Assembly (NCBI GenBank): GCA_964529305.1
Contig: CAZGUX010000009.1
Span: 4,089 to 68,088, forward strand
DNA length: 64,000 bases
Direction of reading: 5' to 3'
DNA from: CAZGUX01 sp964529305
GTDB taxonomy: Bacteria > Acidobacteriota > Terriglobia > Bryobacterales > Bryobacteraceae
The translations under genes were made by a program, and so were the position numbers. Position 1 is the first letter of the stretch. Each line of letters opens with the position of its first letter. The notes below the pieces were generated by a model. The model was not told the DNA's origin. It worked only from the letters and a program-made list of their open reading frames with translations, and searched no databases. Shown in pieces: positions 24,899-32,509 of this stretch.

Positions 24899-26191
24899 AT
24901 GACTGCCAAACGAGCCATGACCGTTGGAAGCGTGGCGGCAGTTGCCGTGACGCTAGGAATCTGGGGCCTGCGCGCCTCCGCCCAGAGCGAGGTCCGCAAT
25001 GAATCCAAACCGCCGGCGGACAAGGATTTACCTCGCCGCTTTACGGTGCGCGCCGGTACCATCGAACGGACCATCCGGGTGACCGGCCAAACGGCTGCGC
25101 GGAATTTTGTGACCATCACCGCCCCTATGATGCGCGGGCCGGATTCCGGCCGTGCGCTGGTCCTGATTCAACTGGCCGAACCCGGCCAGAGGGTGAAGAA
25201 GGGTGATCTCATCGCCCAGATTGACGCCCAATCGCTCAAGGACCACGTCGACGATGTCCATTCCCAGGTGGTCCAAGCGGAAGCCGACATCAAGAAACGA
25301 AAGGCCGAGCAAGCCATCGACTGGGAGAACCTCCAGCAGACGCTGCGCGCGGCCAAAGCGGAATGGGACAAGGCGAAACTCGACGCCAGCGCCCAGGAAA
25401 TCCGCATGCCGATCGACGTCGAACTGCTCAAACTGGCCGTGGACGAAGCGGAGGCCCGGTACAACCAACTTCAGCGCGATTTGAAGAGCCGCCAGGATTC
25501 GTTCAATGCGGAGATCCGCATTCTGGAGTTGACCCGCGACCGCCACGCCCGCCATCGGGACAGGCATAGGCACGATGTTGAGAAGTTCACCATGCGATCC
25601 CCGATGGACGGCTTGGCCGTACGCGAGTCGGCATGGCGCGGCGGCAACCAGCTCGCGCAGATCGAGATCGGAGACCAGGTTTCACCGGGTCAGACGTTCA
25701 TGAAGATCGTGGATTCGTCCAGCATGCAGATGACCTCCACGGTAAGCCAGATCATCAGCGATGAGTTGCGCCGCGGCCAGGCGGCCACGGTCTATCTGGA
25801 TGGATTCCCGAGCGCCAAACTGGCGGCCCGTGTGAACAACTTCGGGCAGATGGCCACCGGCGGTTGGAGACAGCAGTTCTACATGCGATCGCTCCCCTTA
25901 CTGCTGGACATCGAAGGCACAGACAGGCACCTGATTCCCGACCTTTCCGCGGGCGCTGACATTGTTGTGGCCCGGAAAGAGAATGTCCTGATCATCCCGC
26001 AGACGGCTCTCATCAACCAGGGCGTCCGCACCTTCGTCCGCGTCGACGCGGGCAAGGACCGCGAGGTGGAGGTCGGGATTCGGGACAACCACAACGTGGA
26101 GATCGTGAAGGGTCTCGAGGCCGGTGAGCAGATCTGGCTGGAAGCATCGGCAACCGAGGAAACCAAGCCCGAGGCCAAACCGGCCAGCTAG
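24899..26191 (+). CDS. HlyD/RND-type membrane fusion (adaptor) protein
   Basis: A 430-residue periplasmic adaptor of tripartite exporters. A signal/anchor segment lies at about residues 8-28 (TVGSVAAVAVTLGIWGLRAS). The lipoyl half-motif and hairpin follow, with a long alpha-helical coiled-coil at about residues 115-205 (VQAEADIKKRKAEQAI to ELTRDRHARHR). The beta-barrel and membrane-proximal parts are near residues 230-420 (VARKENVLIIPQTALI). No pump or outer-membrane channel gene adjoins it. A TACGCT at 24887-24892 sits at -10 spacing from the ATG, hinting at a leaderless transcript. Confidence 0.82.
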   Translation: MTAKRAMTVGSVAAVAVTLGIWGLRASAQSEVRNESKPPADKDLPRRFTVRAGTIERTIRVTGQTAARNFVTITAPMMRGPDSGRALVLIQLAEPGQRVKKGDLIAQIDAQSLKDHVDDVHSQVVQAEADIKKRKAEQAIDWENLQQTLRAAKAEWDKAKLDASAQEIRMPIDVELLKLAVDEAEARYNQLQRDLKSRQDSFNAEIRILELTRDRHARHRDRHRHDVEKFTMRSPMDGLAVRESAWRGGNQLAQIEIGDQVSPGQTFMKIVDSSSMQMTSTVSQIISDELRRGQAATVYLDGFPSAKLAARVNNFGQMATGGWRQQFYMRSLPLLLDIEGTDRHLIPDLSAGADIVVARKENVLIIPQTALINQGVRTFVRVDAGKDREVEVGIRDNHNVEIVKGLEAGEQIWLEASATEETKPEAKPAS

Positions 26192-26240
26192 TCGATTCGC
26201 GCCTATCGACTCCCTCTTCCTCGCGGTCTATCCTGAAGTC

Positions 26241-27323
26241 GTGTTCAAATCCTCATTCGCCGTAGCCGCGGCCCTCGCCACGGTTCTCCATGCCGCGCAA
26301 GGCCCCAGCGTAGTCGAGCATGGGGTCGTCTACGAACAACCCGGCCGCTTCGGCGGGTGGCCCGCCAACAACGGACTGTGGGCCTGGGGCAACGAGATCG
26401 TGGTCGGATTCACAGCGGCGCACTATTTGAAGCAGGACATCAACAAGCACCAGATCGACCGGTCGAAGCCCAGCCAAGCCACCTTCGGCCGCAGTCTCGA
26501 TGGCGGCAAGACATGGTCGTTGGAACAACCGGAGCAGTTCCAGATAGGCCAGGCGGCCGCCACGGATCTTCGCGAGCCCATCGACTTCACCGTTCCCGGT
26601 TTCGCGATGACCCTCCGTTCCGGCAGGCCAAACGCTCTCCTCTACCACTCCTCCGACCGGGGCCGCACGTGGAAGGGCCCGTACCGCTTCCCCTTGTTGG
26701 GCCAACCCGGCATCGACGCCCGCACCGACTACCTGGTCAAGGGTAAGCGCGAGTGCCTCGCGTTTCTCACCGCCTCCAAACAGAACGGCAAGGAAGGCCG
26801 GGTGATCTGCGTGCGAACCCGCGATGGCGGCCTTACCTGGGAGCGGCTCTCCTTCATCGGCCCCGAGCCCGACGGTTTCTCCATCATGCCTTCGACCTTG
26901 TGGATTGGGACCCGGTCGCTGTTGACAACCATCCGCCGCAAGGAGCAAACCGGCACCTGGATTGAGGCGTACCGGTCCGATGACGCCGGCGGATCCTGGC
27001 AGTTCCTCAACAAACCCGTTCCCGACACCGGCGCCCACAGCGGCAATCCGCCCAGCCTGTTCCGCCTCCGGGATGGACGCCTCGCCCTGACGTACGGAGT
27101 CCGCTCCGAACCGTACCGCATCTGCGCGAGGTTTAGCTCTGACGATGGCAGAACGTGGGGTGACGAGTTCGTCCTTCGGAACAACGCCGCCGCTTGGGAT
27201 CTCGGGTACACCCGATCCGTCCAGCGGCCGGATGGGAAGATCGTCACGATTTACTACTTCATGCGCGAGGCGCTCGCCGAGCGGTACATCGCGGCAACCA
27301 TCTGGGATCCGGGCCGGCGATAG
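26241..27323 (+). CDS. Secreted BNR-repeat sialidase-like protein
   Basis: A 360-residue exported protein with a short signal peptide (SSFAVAAALATVLHAAQG near the start). It carries at least five Asp-box motifs (SxDxGxTW), including SLDGGKTW, SSDRGRTW, TRDGGLTW and SSDDGRTW. They mark a six-bladed beta-propeller of the sialidase superfamily. Asp-boxes are structural, so they do not prove sialidase activity. I could not confirm the catalytic Arg triad or Tyr. The GTG at 26241 is chosen because it puts the signal peptide at the N-terminus. Lnt lies convergent downstream. Confidence 0.65.
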   Translation: MFKSSFAVAAALATVLHAAQGPSVVEHGVVYEQPGRFGGWPANNGLWAWGNEIVVGFTAAHYLKQDINKHQIDRSKPSQATFGRSLDGGKTWSLEQPEQFQIGQAAATDLREPIDFTVPGFAMTLRSGRPNALLYHSSDRGRTWKGPYRFPLLGQPGIDARTDYLVKGKRECLAFLTASKQNGKEGRVICVRTRDGGLTWERLSFIGPEPDGFSIMPSTLWIGTRSLLTTIRRKEQTGTWIEAYRSDDAGGSWQFLNKPVPDTGAHSGNPPSLFRLRDGRLALTYGVRSEPYRICARFSSDDGRTWGDEFVLRNNAAAWDLGYTRSVQRPDGKIVTIYYFMREALAERYIAATIWDPGRR

Positions 27324-27338
27324 CGAAGGCGACGGGTC

Positions 27339-28826
27339 CTACTCCTCCATTCTCACGGCCTTCACGAAGGCCTCGATGTTGACCAGGAGCGCGGGCGCGG
27401 CAATCAGGAAACAGAAGATCGGGAACCATGCCCCCTGGCGCGTGTACAAGGTTTGCTCGCGGACGTACGAAAAGGGCAGCCGGCCGGCCCGTTGTTCAAA
27501 CGAGGGCATTCGCTTCACCACCCGTCCCGCCGGATCGACCGCAGCCGTGATCCCGTCGTTGGTGGCGCGAAGAATCCACCTTCGGTTCTCCGCGGCCCTC
27601 ATCCGCACCAGAAGCAAGTGCTGGCCACGGGCCGACGGACTCCGTCCGAAGTAGCCGTCGTTCGAGAGGTTGAACAACACTTCGGCGCCCCGGTGGACAA
27701 ACGATCGAACCAGGCCGGGAAACGCCGACTCGTAACAAATGAACGACGCCGCCTGCCGGTTGCCCATCCTCGACACGACGATCGATGTGCCGGCCACGAA
27801 GTCTCCGACTTCGCCCGAGATCTTCTCCGTGACCGCCGCTAGCGGCCAGGGCACGAACTCGCCGAACGGAACCAGGTGGATTTTGTCGTACCGCGAGATC
27901 TGCGTGCCCTGCGGCGAATACAGAAACGCCGAATTCAACGGCGCTCCCTTAGCCGTGTGCGCAACGCCTCCGAAGAGCAATGGAAGCCCCGTGTTCATAG
28001 CAAGGGCCTGGACATGGCGGCGGAACAGCGCGTCCTCGTCGGGGTAGAGCGGCGCGGGGATTTCCGGCCACACCACCAGGGCGGGCTTGACGCGGCCCGG
28101 TTCGAAGATCGACTGCAGCGACAGCGCCACCATGCGGCGGTGAAACGAATCCGTCGTTTCGCGGGTCCAGCGGGTTTCTTCCTCGACGTTGGGTTGCACG
28201 ACCGCGGCTTCCGCCTCCGGTTCCGCGGGAGCGGGTAGTTCGGGAAGTAGCCACAACAAAGGCAACGGGAGCAGCCAGGCCAGGTGCCGTCTCGGCCGGC
28301 GCAGAACCAGCAGCGCGCAGGCCGTCGACATCATCATGAAGACGAACGACAGTGCGTGCGCCCCCGCCAGGGGCGCCAGCCTCATGGGCACGCTCATGTC
28401 GGCCCCCGCGTTGCCGAGCGTTATCCACACATACATCCACTGGCCGGCGGTCACGTCCACCGCCACCCAGAGCGCGGCGATGGCGGGAATGGCCCAACTC
28501 ATGCGCAGCAGCGGCCCGGCCAGCCACGCGAACAGTCCGAAGTACATGCCCTTGGCGGCGCAGTACAGAAGAAAAATGGGCCAGGATGCAAGGCCGCTGA
28601 CATTGCCGTGAACAACGATGACGAATCGGATCCAATCGGTGATGCCCGCCAGGCACGACGCGCCCGTCAGCCATCCCAGCAGAAAGCGCCGCGGGCCTCG
28701 AGGCTCTCGCGCCGCCGCGATCAGCAGGGGTGTCAAGGCGATCGTGATCAGGTAGGAGAAATCGAAGCGGGGGAAGGTCAGGATCAGCAGGATCCCGCTG
28801 GCCACCGCAAGCGACAGGTTCAGCAC
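27339..28826 (-). CDS. lnt: Apolipoprotein N-acyltransferase
   Basis: A 495-residue inner-membrane enzyme that adds the third acyl chain to lipoproteins. Several transmembrane helices occupy about residues 1-190. A nitrilase-like periplasmic domain follows, with the catalytic triad Glu in VWPEIPAPLYPDE, Lys in DKIHLVPFGEF and Cys in SFICYESAFPG. The GTG at 28826 is the better start because upstream residues overlap lipA and look like its shadow. The gene overlaps the lipA end by seven bases, so it is probably expressed with lipA. Confidence 0.88.
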   Translation of the reverse strand: MLNLSLAVASGILLILTFPRFDFSYLITIALTPLLIAAAREPRGPRRFLLGWLTGASCLAGITDWIRFVIVVHGNVSGLASWPIFLLYCAAKGMYFGLFAWLAGPLLRMSWAIPAIAALWVAVDVTAGQWMYVWITLGNAGADMSVPMRLAPLAGAHALSFVFMMMSTACALLVLRRPRRHLAWLLPLPLLWLLPELPAPAEPEAEAAVVQPNVEEETRWTRETTDSFHRRMVALSLQSIFEPGRVKPALVVWPEIPAPLYPDEDALFRRHVQALAMNTGLPLLFGGVAHTAKGAPLNSAFLYSPQGTQISRYDKIHLVPFGEFVPWPLAAVTEKISGEVGDFVAGTSIVVSRMGNRQAASFICYESAFPGLVRSFVHRGAEVLFNLSNDGYFGRSPSARGQHLLLVRMRAAENRRWILRATNDGITAAVDPAGRVVKRMPSFEQRAGRLPFSYVREQTLYTRQGAWFPIFCFLIAAPALLVNIEAFVKAVRMEE

Positions 28827-29764
28827 GTTTCGAGTTGCGAGGCGCGGGCCTGCTCGTTCACCAGGTCCGCCATGTACGAACTCCGCACCAGCGGGCCGCT
28901 GAACACTGCCTGAAATCCGATCGACTGGCCGAAGTCGCGCCACGCGTCGAACTGCGCCGGCTCGATGTACGCCGCCACGGGCAGGTTGCGCCGGGTCGGC
29001 TGCAGGTATTGCCCGATCGTTGCTATCCGCACATCCACGCCGCGCAGGTCACGCAGCAGTTGGCGCACCTCCGGATCCCGTTCGCCCAATCCGGCCATGA
29101 AGCCCGACTTGGTCATGATGCCGGGCCGCGAGCGCCGCGCGAACGCCAGCACCTCCAACGACCGGCGATAGTCTGCCTGCGGGCGTACCCGGCGGTACAG
29201 CCTCGGCACCGTCTCTATGTTGTGGTTGAAGACGTGCGGTTCGGCGTCGAGGACACGCTTCACCGACGTGACGTCCCCGCAAAAGTCCGGCGTCAGCACC
29301 TCGACCCTGGCCTTCGGCAGCGCCCGCCGGACCTGGCGCACCGTCTCGGCGAAGTGCTCCGAGCCGCCGTCGGCCAGGTCGTCGCGATTGACGCTGGTGA
29401 TGACCACGTAGCTCAGGCCCATCTCCGCGGCCATCCGGGCCACATTCTCAGGCTCGCGCGCATCCAGTCGCATGTCATGCTTTTCCGGCGAGCCTTTCGG
29501 CACCGAACAGAAGCCGCAGCCGCGCGTGCAGCGGTTCCCCAGGATCATGAACGTCGCCGCCCCGCGATGGAAGCATTCGTGGATATTCGGGCAGCGCGCC
29601 GATTCACACACGGTGTGCAGGTTCAGGCGCCGGAGACTGGTCTTCAGCGATTGGATCGAAGCATAGTGCGTGCGTCCAATGCGCGCCCACTCGGGCAGGC
29701 GCGGACGCACGCGTGGAGTCTCCGGCGGGCCAAGGCCGGAGATTTGAACCAGGGAGTCGTTCAA
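28820..29764 (-). CDS. lipA: Lipoyl synthase
   Basis: A 314-residue radical-SAM enzyme that inserts sulfur into octanoyl groups to make lipoate. Both iron-sulfur sites are visible: the auxiliary cluster cysteines in CESARCPNIHEC (Cx4Cx5C) and the radical-SAM CTRGCGFC (Cx3Cx2C). The C-terminal part has SSYMADLVNEQ, with the conserved SSY. No lipB or pyruvate dehydrogenase gene adjoins. It follows the SPOR gene by one base and overlaps lnt by seven, forming a SPOR-lipA-lnt operon. Confidence 0.94.
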   Translation of the reverse strand: MNDSLVQISGLGPPETPRVRPRLPEWARIGRTHYASIQSLKTSLRRLNLHTVCESARCPNIHECFHRGAATFMILGNRCTRGCGFCSVPKGSPEKHDMRLDAREPENVARMAAEMGLSYVVITSVNRDDLADGGSEHFAETVRQVRRALPKARVEVLTPDFCGDVTSVKRVLDAEPHVFNHNIETVPRLYRRVRPQADYRRSLEVLAFARRSRPGIMTKSGFMAGLGERDPEVRQLLRDLRGVDVRIATIGQYLQPTRRNLPVAAYIEPAQFDAWRDFGQSIGFQAVFSGPLVRSSYMADLVNEQARASQLETC

Positions 29765-29765
29765 C

Positions 29766-30425
29766 TCAGTATTTTCGCACGAACGGCTTGAAGCCTACGC
29801 CTTCCAGCTTCGCACGCTCGGCCGGGATATCCGCCGGAACCAGCGGCCCGACCAGCACACGCACCGTGGAATCGTCGGGTCCCGCGGCCACCACCGATTG
29901 GATGCCCTTCTTGCGAAGCGCTTCCACCACCGACGCCGCGGCAGCGACCGCCGGCGCGGAAACCTGCAGGAAAATGTCCCCCGCGGCCGGAGTGACCTTC
30001 TGGAGGCCACCCGCCGTGGCTGGGGCGGGTTTCGGCTCCGTCTTCCGGACAGGCGCGGCAACCGGCGGAACTCTGGTTTCCGGCTTGGTTCCTGCCTTGG
30101 CCACCGTCTTGGGAGGCTCCGGAGGCGCCGTCACCGGTTGCGTCGTGACAGGCTTCTTCACCTCTTCGGCGGTGACCAGCGCCGCTTTCCCAGGTTCGGG
30201 CGGAGCCGTCGATGTCTGGATGGTCGCGGGAGGCGTGCTCATCGGTGCGGGCGTCACCGCCGAGGGCGTCGAAGCGGCACTGATGTTCGACGGCGTCGAA
30301 TGGCGTCCCACAAAGTACCCCATTGTGAAAAAGACGCCGAACATCACGACCACAATGAAGAATCCACTGAGCAGTTGTCGATTGCCGAGTACCAGCTCGT
30401 ATTCGCCGTCATCGTTCCTTGGCAT
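29766..30425 (-). CDS. SPOR-domain membrane protein
   Basis: A 219-residue protein. A short cytoplasmic N-terminus (MPRNDDGEYEL) leads to one transmembrane helix at about residues 18-40. A long Pro/Thr/Lys-rich linker follows (about 50-140), then a SPOR domain at about 145-219 (IFLQVSAPA, then VRVLVGPLVPAD). SPOR domains bind denuded peptidoglycan at the division septum. The ATG at 30425 is chosen because it starts a normal cytoplasmic tail; the frame is open for 18 codons more. It is the first gene of the operon with lipA and lnt. Confidence 0.85.
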   Translation of the reverse strand: MPRNDDGEYELVLGNRQLLSGFFIVVVMFGVFFTMGYFVGRHSTPSNISAASTPSAVTPAPMSTPPATIQTSTAPPEPGKAALVTAEEVKKPVTTQPVTAPPEPPKTVAKAGTKPETRVPPVAAPVRKTEPKPAPATAGGLQKVTPAAGDIFLQVSAPAVAAAASVVEALRKKGIQSVVAAGPDDSTVRVLVGPLVPADIPAERAKLEGVGFKPFVRKY

Positions 30426-30536
30426 GGGACGATCTACTCTCCTTTTTTCCTGCTGCCGGACACGCCGGCCTCTGCGCAAAGGTCCTCGCTCCGCTTGGAG
30501 TCCGGGCGCCTGAATCGCTACAGTCTCTCACTCGTC

Positions 30537-30564
30537 ATTATATCGGGCAAGTGCGGGGATACAA
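30537..30564 (-). promoter_or_regulatory. Sigma-70-like promoter of the SPOR-lipA-lnt operon
   Basis: On the minus strand, TTGTAT (plus positions 30559-30564) and a perfect TATAAT (plus 30537-30542) are 16 bases apart. Transcription would start near 30530, about 105 bases before the SPOR start codon. The NfeD-like gene ends just upstream, at 30574. A perfect -10 hexamer is rare in such GC-rich DNA. Confidence 0.55.
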
Positions 30565-30573
30565 GCCAGGGAT

Positions 30574-31038
30574 TTACCTGAGAAATGCTTGGATCGACTT
30601 AAGTTGCGTGCCTATCGACGCGATCATCCACAGGTACGATCCCAGGCAGGCAACCGGCCCGCCTGCGCCCGCGGCCAGGATCGGATGAATGCGAATCGGC
30701 GGCGCGATCAGGAACACCAGCCCAAGGCAGCAGGCCAGGACCCCGGCGAATGCCGTGCCGTGGACCGCCGCTTGCGATCCCCGCGCGGCGGTGACGATGC
30801 CCGTGAACGGGGCCGCGAGCAGCAGCGCGATTCCCAGGCCCACCACAATCACGCCCCCAAGGCGTAACGGCTGACGGCTCAATCCGAAGACGCCCACCAG
30901 CAGCAGCACGCCGCCGAGCGAGCCGGGAAGAACGCTTCCGGGCGCGCAGAGTTCCCAGTAGACTCCCAGCACCCCGATCATGGCAAGCAGGAACGCCACG
31001 TTAGGGTCGGCGATCGCCTGATGCACCCACGTGCGCAT
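30574..31038 (-). CDS. Small NfeD-like membrane protein
   Basis: A 154-residue protein with four or five hydrophobic helices (VAFLLAMIGVLGVYWELCAPG, VLLLVGVFGLSRQ and others, each separated by short loops). The ELCAPGSVLPG segment resembles the membrane part of NfeD/ClpP-class proteins, where it sits before a soluble OB domain; that domain is missing here. The ATG at 31038 shares one base with the ispG stop, so the two are cotranscribed. NfeD proteins are linked to membrane microdomains and stomatin quality control. The NfeD name is tentative. Confidence 0.6.
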   Translation of the reverse strand: MRTWVHQAIADPNVAFLLAMIGVLGVYWELCAPGSVLPGSLGGVLLLVGVFGLSRQPLRLGGVIVVGLGIALLLAAPFTGIVTAARGSQAAVHGTAFAGVLACCLGLVFLIAPPIRIHPILAAGAGGPVACLGSYLWMIASIGTQLKSIQAFLR

Positions 31039-32270
31039 CAGGAGGCCCCGACCGTGGCCGAGTAGTGAGACTCCACGTATTCGGCGAGGATGCCGATGAA
31101 CTCCGCCACGATGCGCTCGCCGCGAAGAGTTCGCAACAGCTTGCCGTCCACGTAGACGGGGGCCACCGGTTCCTCGAACGTTCCCGGCAGCGAGATTCCA
31201 ATGTGAGAATGCTTCGACTCGCCGGGGCCGTTGACAATGCAGCCCATCACCGCGACCTTCATCTTTTCCACACCGGGATACTGCTCTTTCCACACCGGCA
31301 TCTGGTCGCGCAGATAGTCCTGGATCTGCGACGCCATTTCCTGGAAGAACGTGCTGGTGGTCCGGCCGCACCCCGGACAGGCCGTCACTTGGGGCGTGAA
31401 ACTGCGGATGCCGAGCGATTGCAGCACCTGCTGGCAGACCTTGACTTCTTCGGTGCGGTCCCCGCCGGGCATCGGGGTCAGCGAACAGCGGATCGTGTCG
31501 CCGATGCCTTCCTGCAGCAGGATCGACAAGGCCGCGGTGGTGGCGACAATCCCCTTCATGCCCAGGCCCGCTTCGGTCAGGCCGAGGTGCAAGGGGTATT
31601 CGCCGCGGGCCGCCAGTTCGCGGTAGATCGCGATCAGATCCTGCACGCCGCTCACCTTGGCGCTGAGGATGATCATGTCGCGGCCAAGGCCGTAGCGCTC
31701 CGCGGCCTCCGCCGAACGCAGCGCGCTCACGACGATCGCTTTGTGCATCACCTCTTCGGCCGACTTTGGCCGGGCCTGCCGCCCATTCTCGTCCATCATC
31801 TCCGTCAGCAATTGCTGGTCGAGAGAGCCCCAATTCACGCCGATTCTCACGGGCTTGCCGTACTCGATCGCCGCCTCGATCATCGTGCGGAAGTTGTCGT
31901 CGTGTTTCTTGCCGATATTCACGTTGCCGGGATTGATGCGGTATTTGGCCAGCGCCCGGGCGCACCCAGGATACTTCTTCAGCAGGATGTGGCCGTTGTA
32001 ATGGAAGTCGCCCACGATCGGCGCGTCGCAGCCGAAGGTGCGCAGAATGTCGACGATCTTTGGAACCGCCGCCGCGGCCTTTTCGGTGTTCACCGTCACG
32101 CGAACCAGTTCGGAGCCGGCACGCCACAGTTCCTGTACCTGGTTGACGGTGGAGGCAACGTCTTCGGTGTCGGTGTTCGTCATCGACTGAACCACCACCG
32201 GGTGGTCGCCTCCCACATGGACTCCGCCCACGTTCACGGCAACGGTTCGGTGGCGCAATATCCGCGGCAT
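31038..32270 (-). CDS. ispG: 4-hydroxy-3-methylbut-2-enyl diphosphate synthase
   Basis: A 410-residue enzyme of the non-mevalonate isoprenoid pathway. The N-terminal TIM barrel starts with VVVQSMTNTDTEDV, typical of the family. The iron-sulfur ligands are in TACPGCGRT and the C-terminal VMGCIVNGPGE. This is the short bacterial type without the plant insert. It overlaps the NfeD-like gene and stands divergent to the Oar-like receptor. CAGGAGG lies about 12-18 bases upstream of the start. Confidence 0.93.
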   Translation of the reverse strand: MPRILRHRTVAVNVGGVHVGGDHPVVVQSMTNTDTEDVASTVNQVQELWRAGSELVRVTVNTEKAAAAVPKIVDILRTFGCDAPIVGDFHYNGHILLKKYPGCARALAKYRINPGNVNIGKKHDDNFRTMIEAAIEYGKPVRIGVNWGSLDQQLLTEMMDENGRQARPKSAEEVMHKAIVVSALRSAEAAERYGLGRDMIILSAKVSGVQDLIAIYRELAARGEYPLHLGLTEAGLGMKGIVATTAALSILLQEGIGDTIRCSLTPMPGGDRTEEVKVCQQVLQSLGIRSFTPQVTACPGCGRTTSTFFQEMASQIQDYLRDQMPVWKEQYPGVEKMKVAVMGCIVNGPGESKHSHIGISLPGTFEEPVAPVYVDGKLLRTLRGERIVAEFIGILAEYVESHYSATVGAS

Positions 32271-32412
32271 AGTGGTTCCGATGGGCCTCCTGAGCTGAAT
32301 ACTTTAGTGTATCAGGGGGCCGATGAAGTCCCGGTTCCCGGCCGATCGAACGTGCCCTCGCGGAGTTTTCACCCATCTCAAACTTCGATCCATTGCTGTT
32401 TCATTTCCATAT

Positions 32413-32441
32413 TTGACTTGGATCACCGGCTCGGTTAGCGT
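32413..32441 (+). promoter_or_regulatory. Possible promoter of the first Oar-like receptor gene
   Basis: TTGACT at 32413-32418 and TAGCGT at 32436-32441 are 17 bases apart. The start of transcription would be near 32448, giving a leader of about 60 bases that contains the ribosome site. The -10 match is only TAnnnT, so the call is tentative. The remaining part of the 32271-32509 gap holds nothing else I can name. Confidence 0.4.
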
Positions 32442-32493
32442 TGACCCTAAGCGTGTGTCGAACAGTTTGCCTGCCGGCACACTACGACTGCTA

Positions 32494-32501
32494 AAGGAGG
32501 T
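32494..32501 (+). promoter_or_regulatory. Very strong ribosome binding site
   Basis: AAAGGAGG lies eight bases before the ATG at 32510. This is the full anti-Shine-Dalgarno complement and stands out among the weak sites elsewhere in the window. It settles the start of the receptor and suggests high translation. Confidence 0.8.
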
Positions 32502-32509
32502 TTGTCTCA

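Noticed and set aside
26241..27323. True sialidase activity
   Set aside because: Asp-boxes show the fold only; the catalytic residues could not be confirmed.
28835..29791. A 318-codon plus-strand frame opposite lipA
   Set aside because: Antisense shadow; lipA on the minus strand carries both iron-sulfur motifs.
31065..32438. A 457-codon plus-strand frame across ispG, and a 600-codon minus-strand frame spanning ispG and the NfeD-like gene
   Set aside because: The first is an antisense shadow. The second is the NfeD-like gene's frame extended upstream through ispG, where it is Arg-rich shadow sequence; only the part from 31038 looks like protein.
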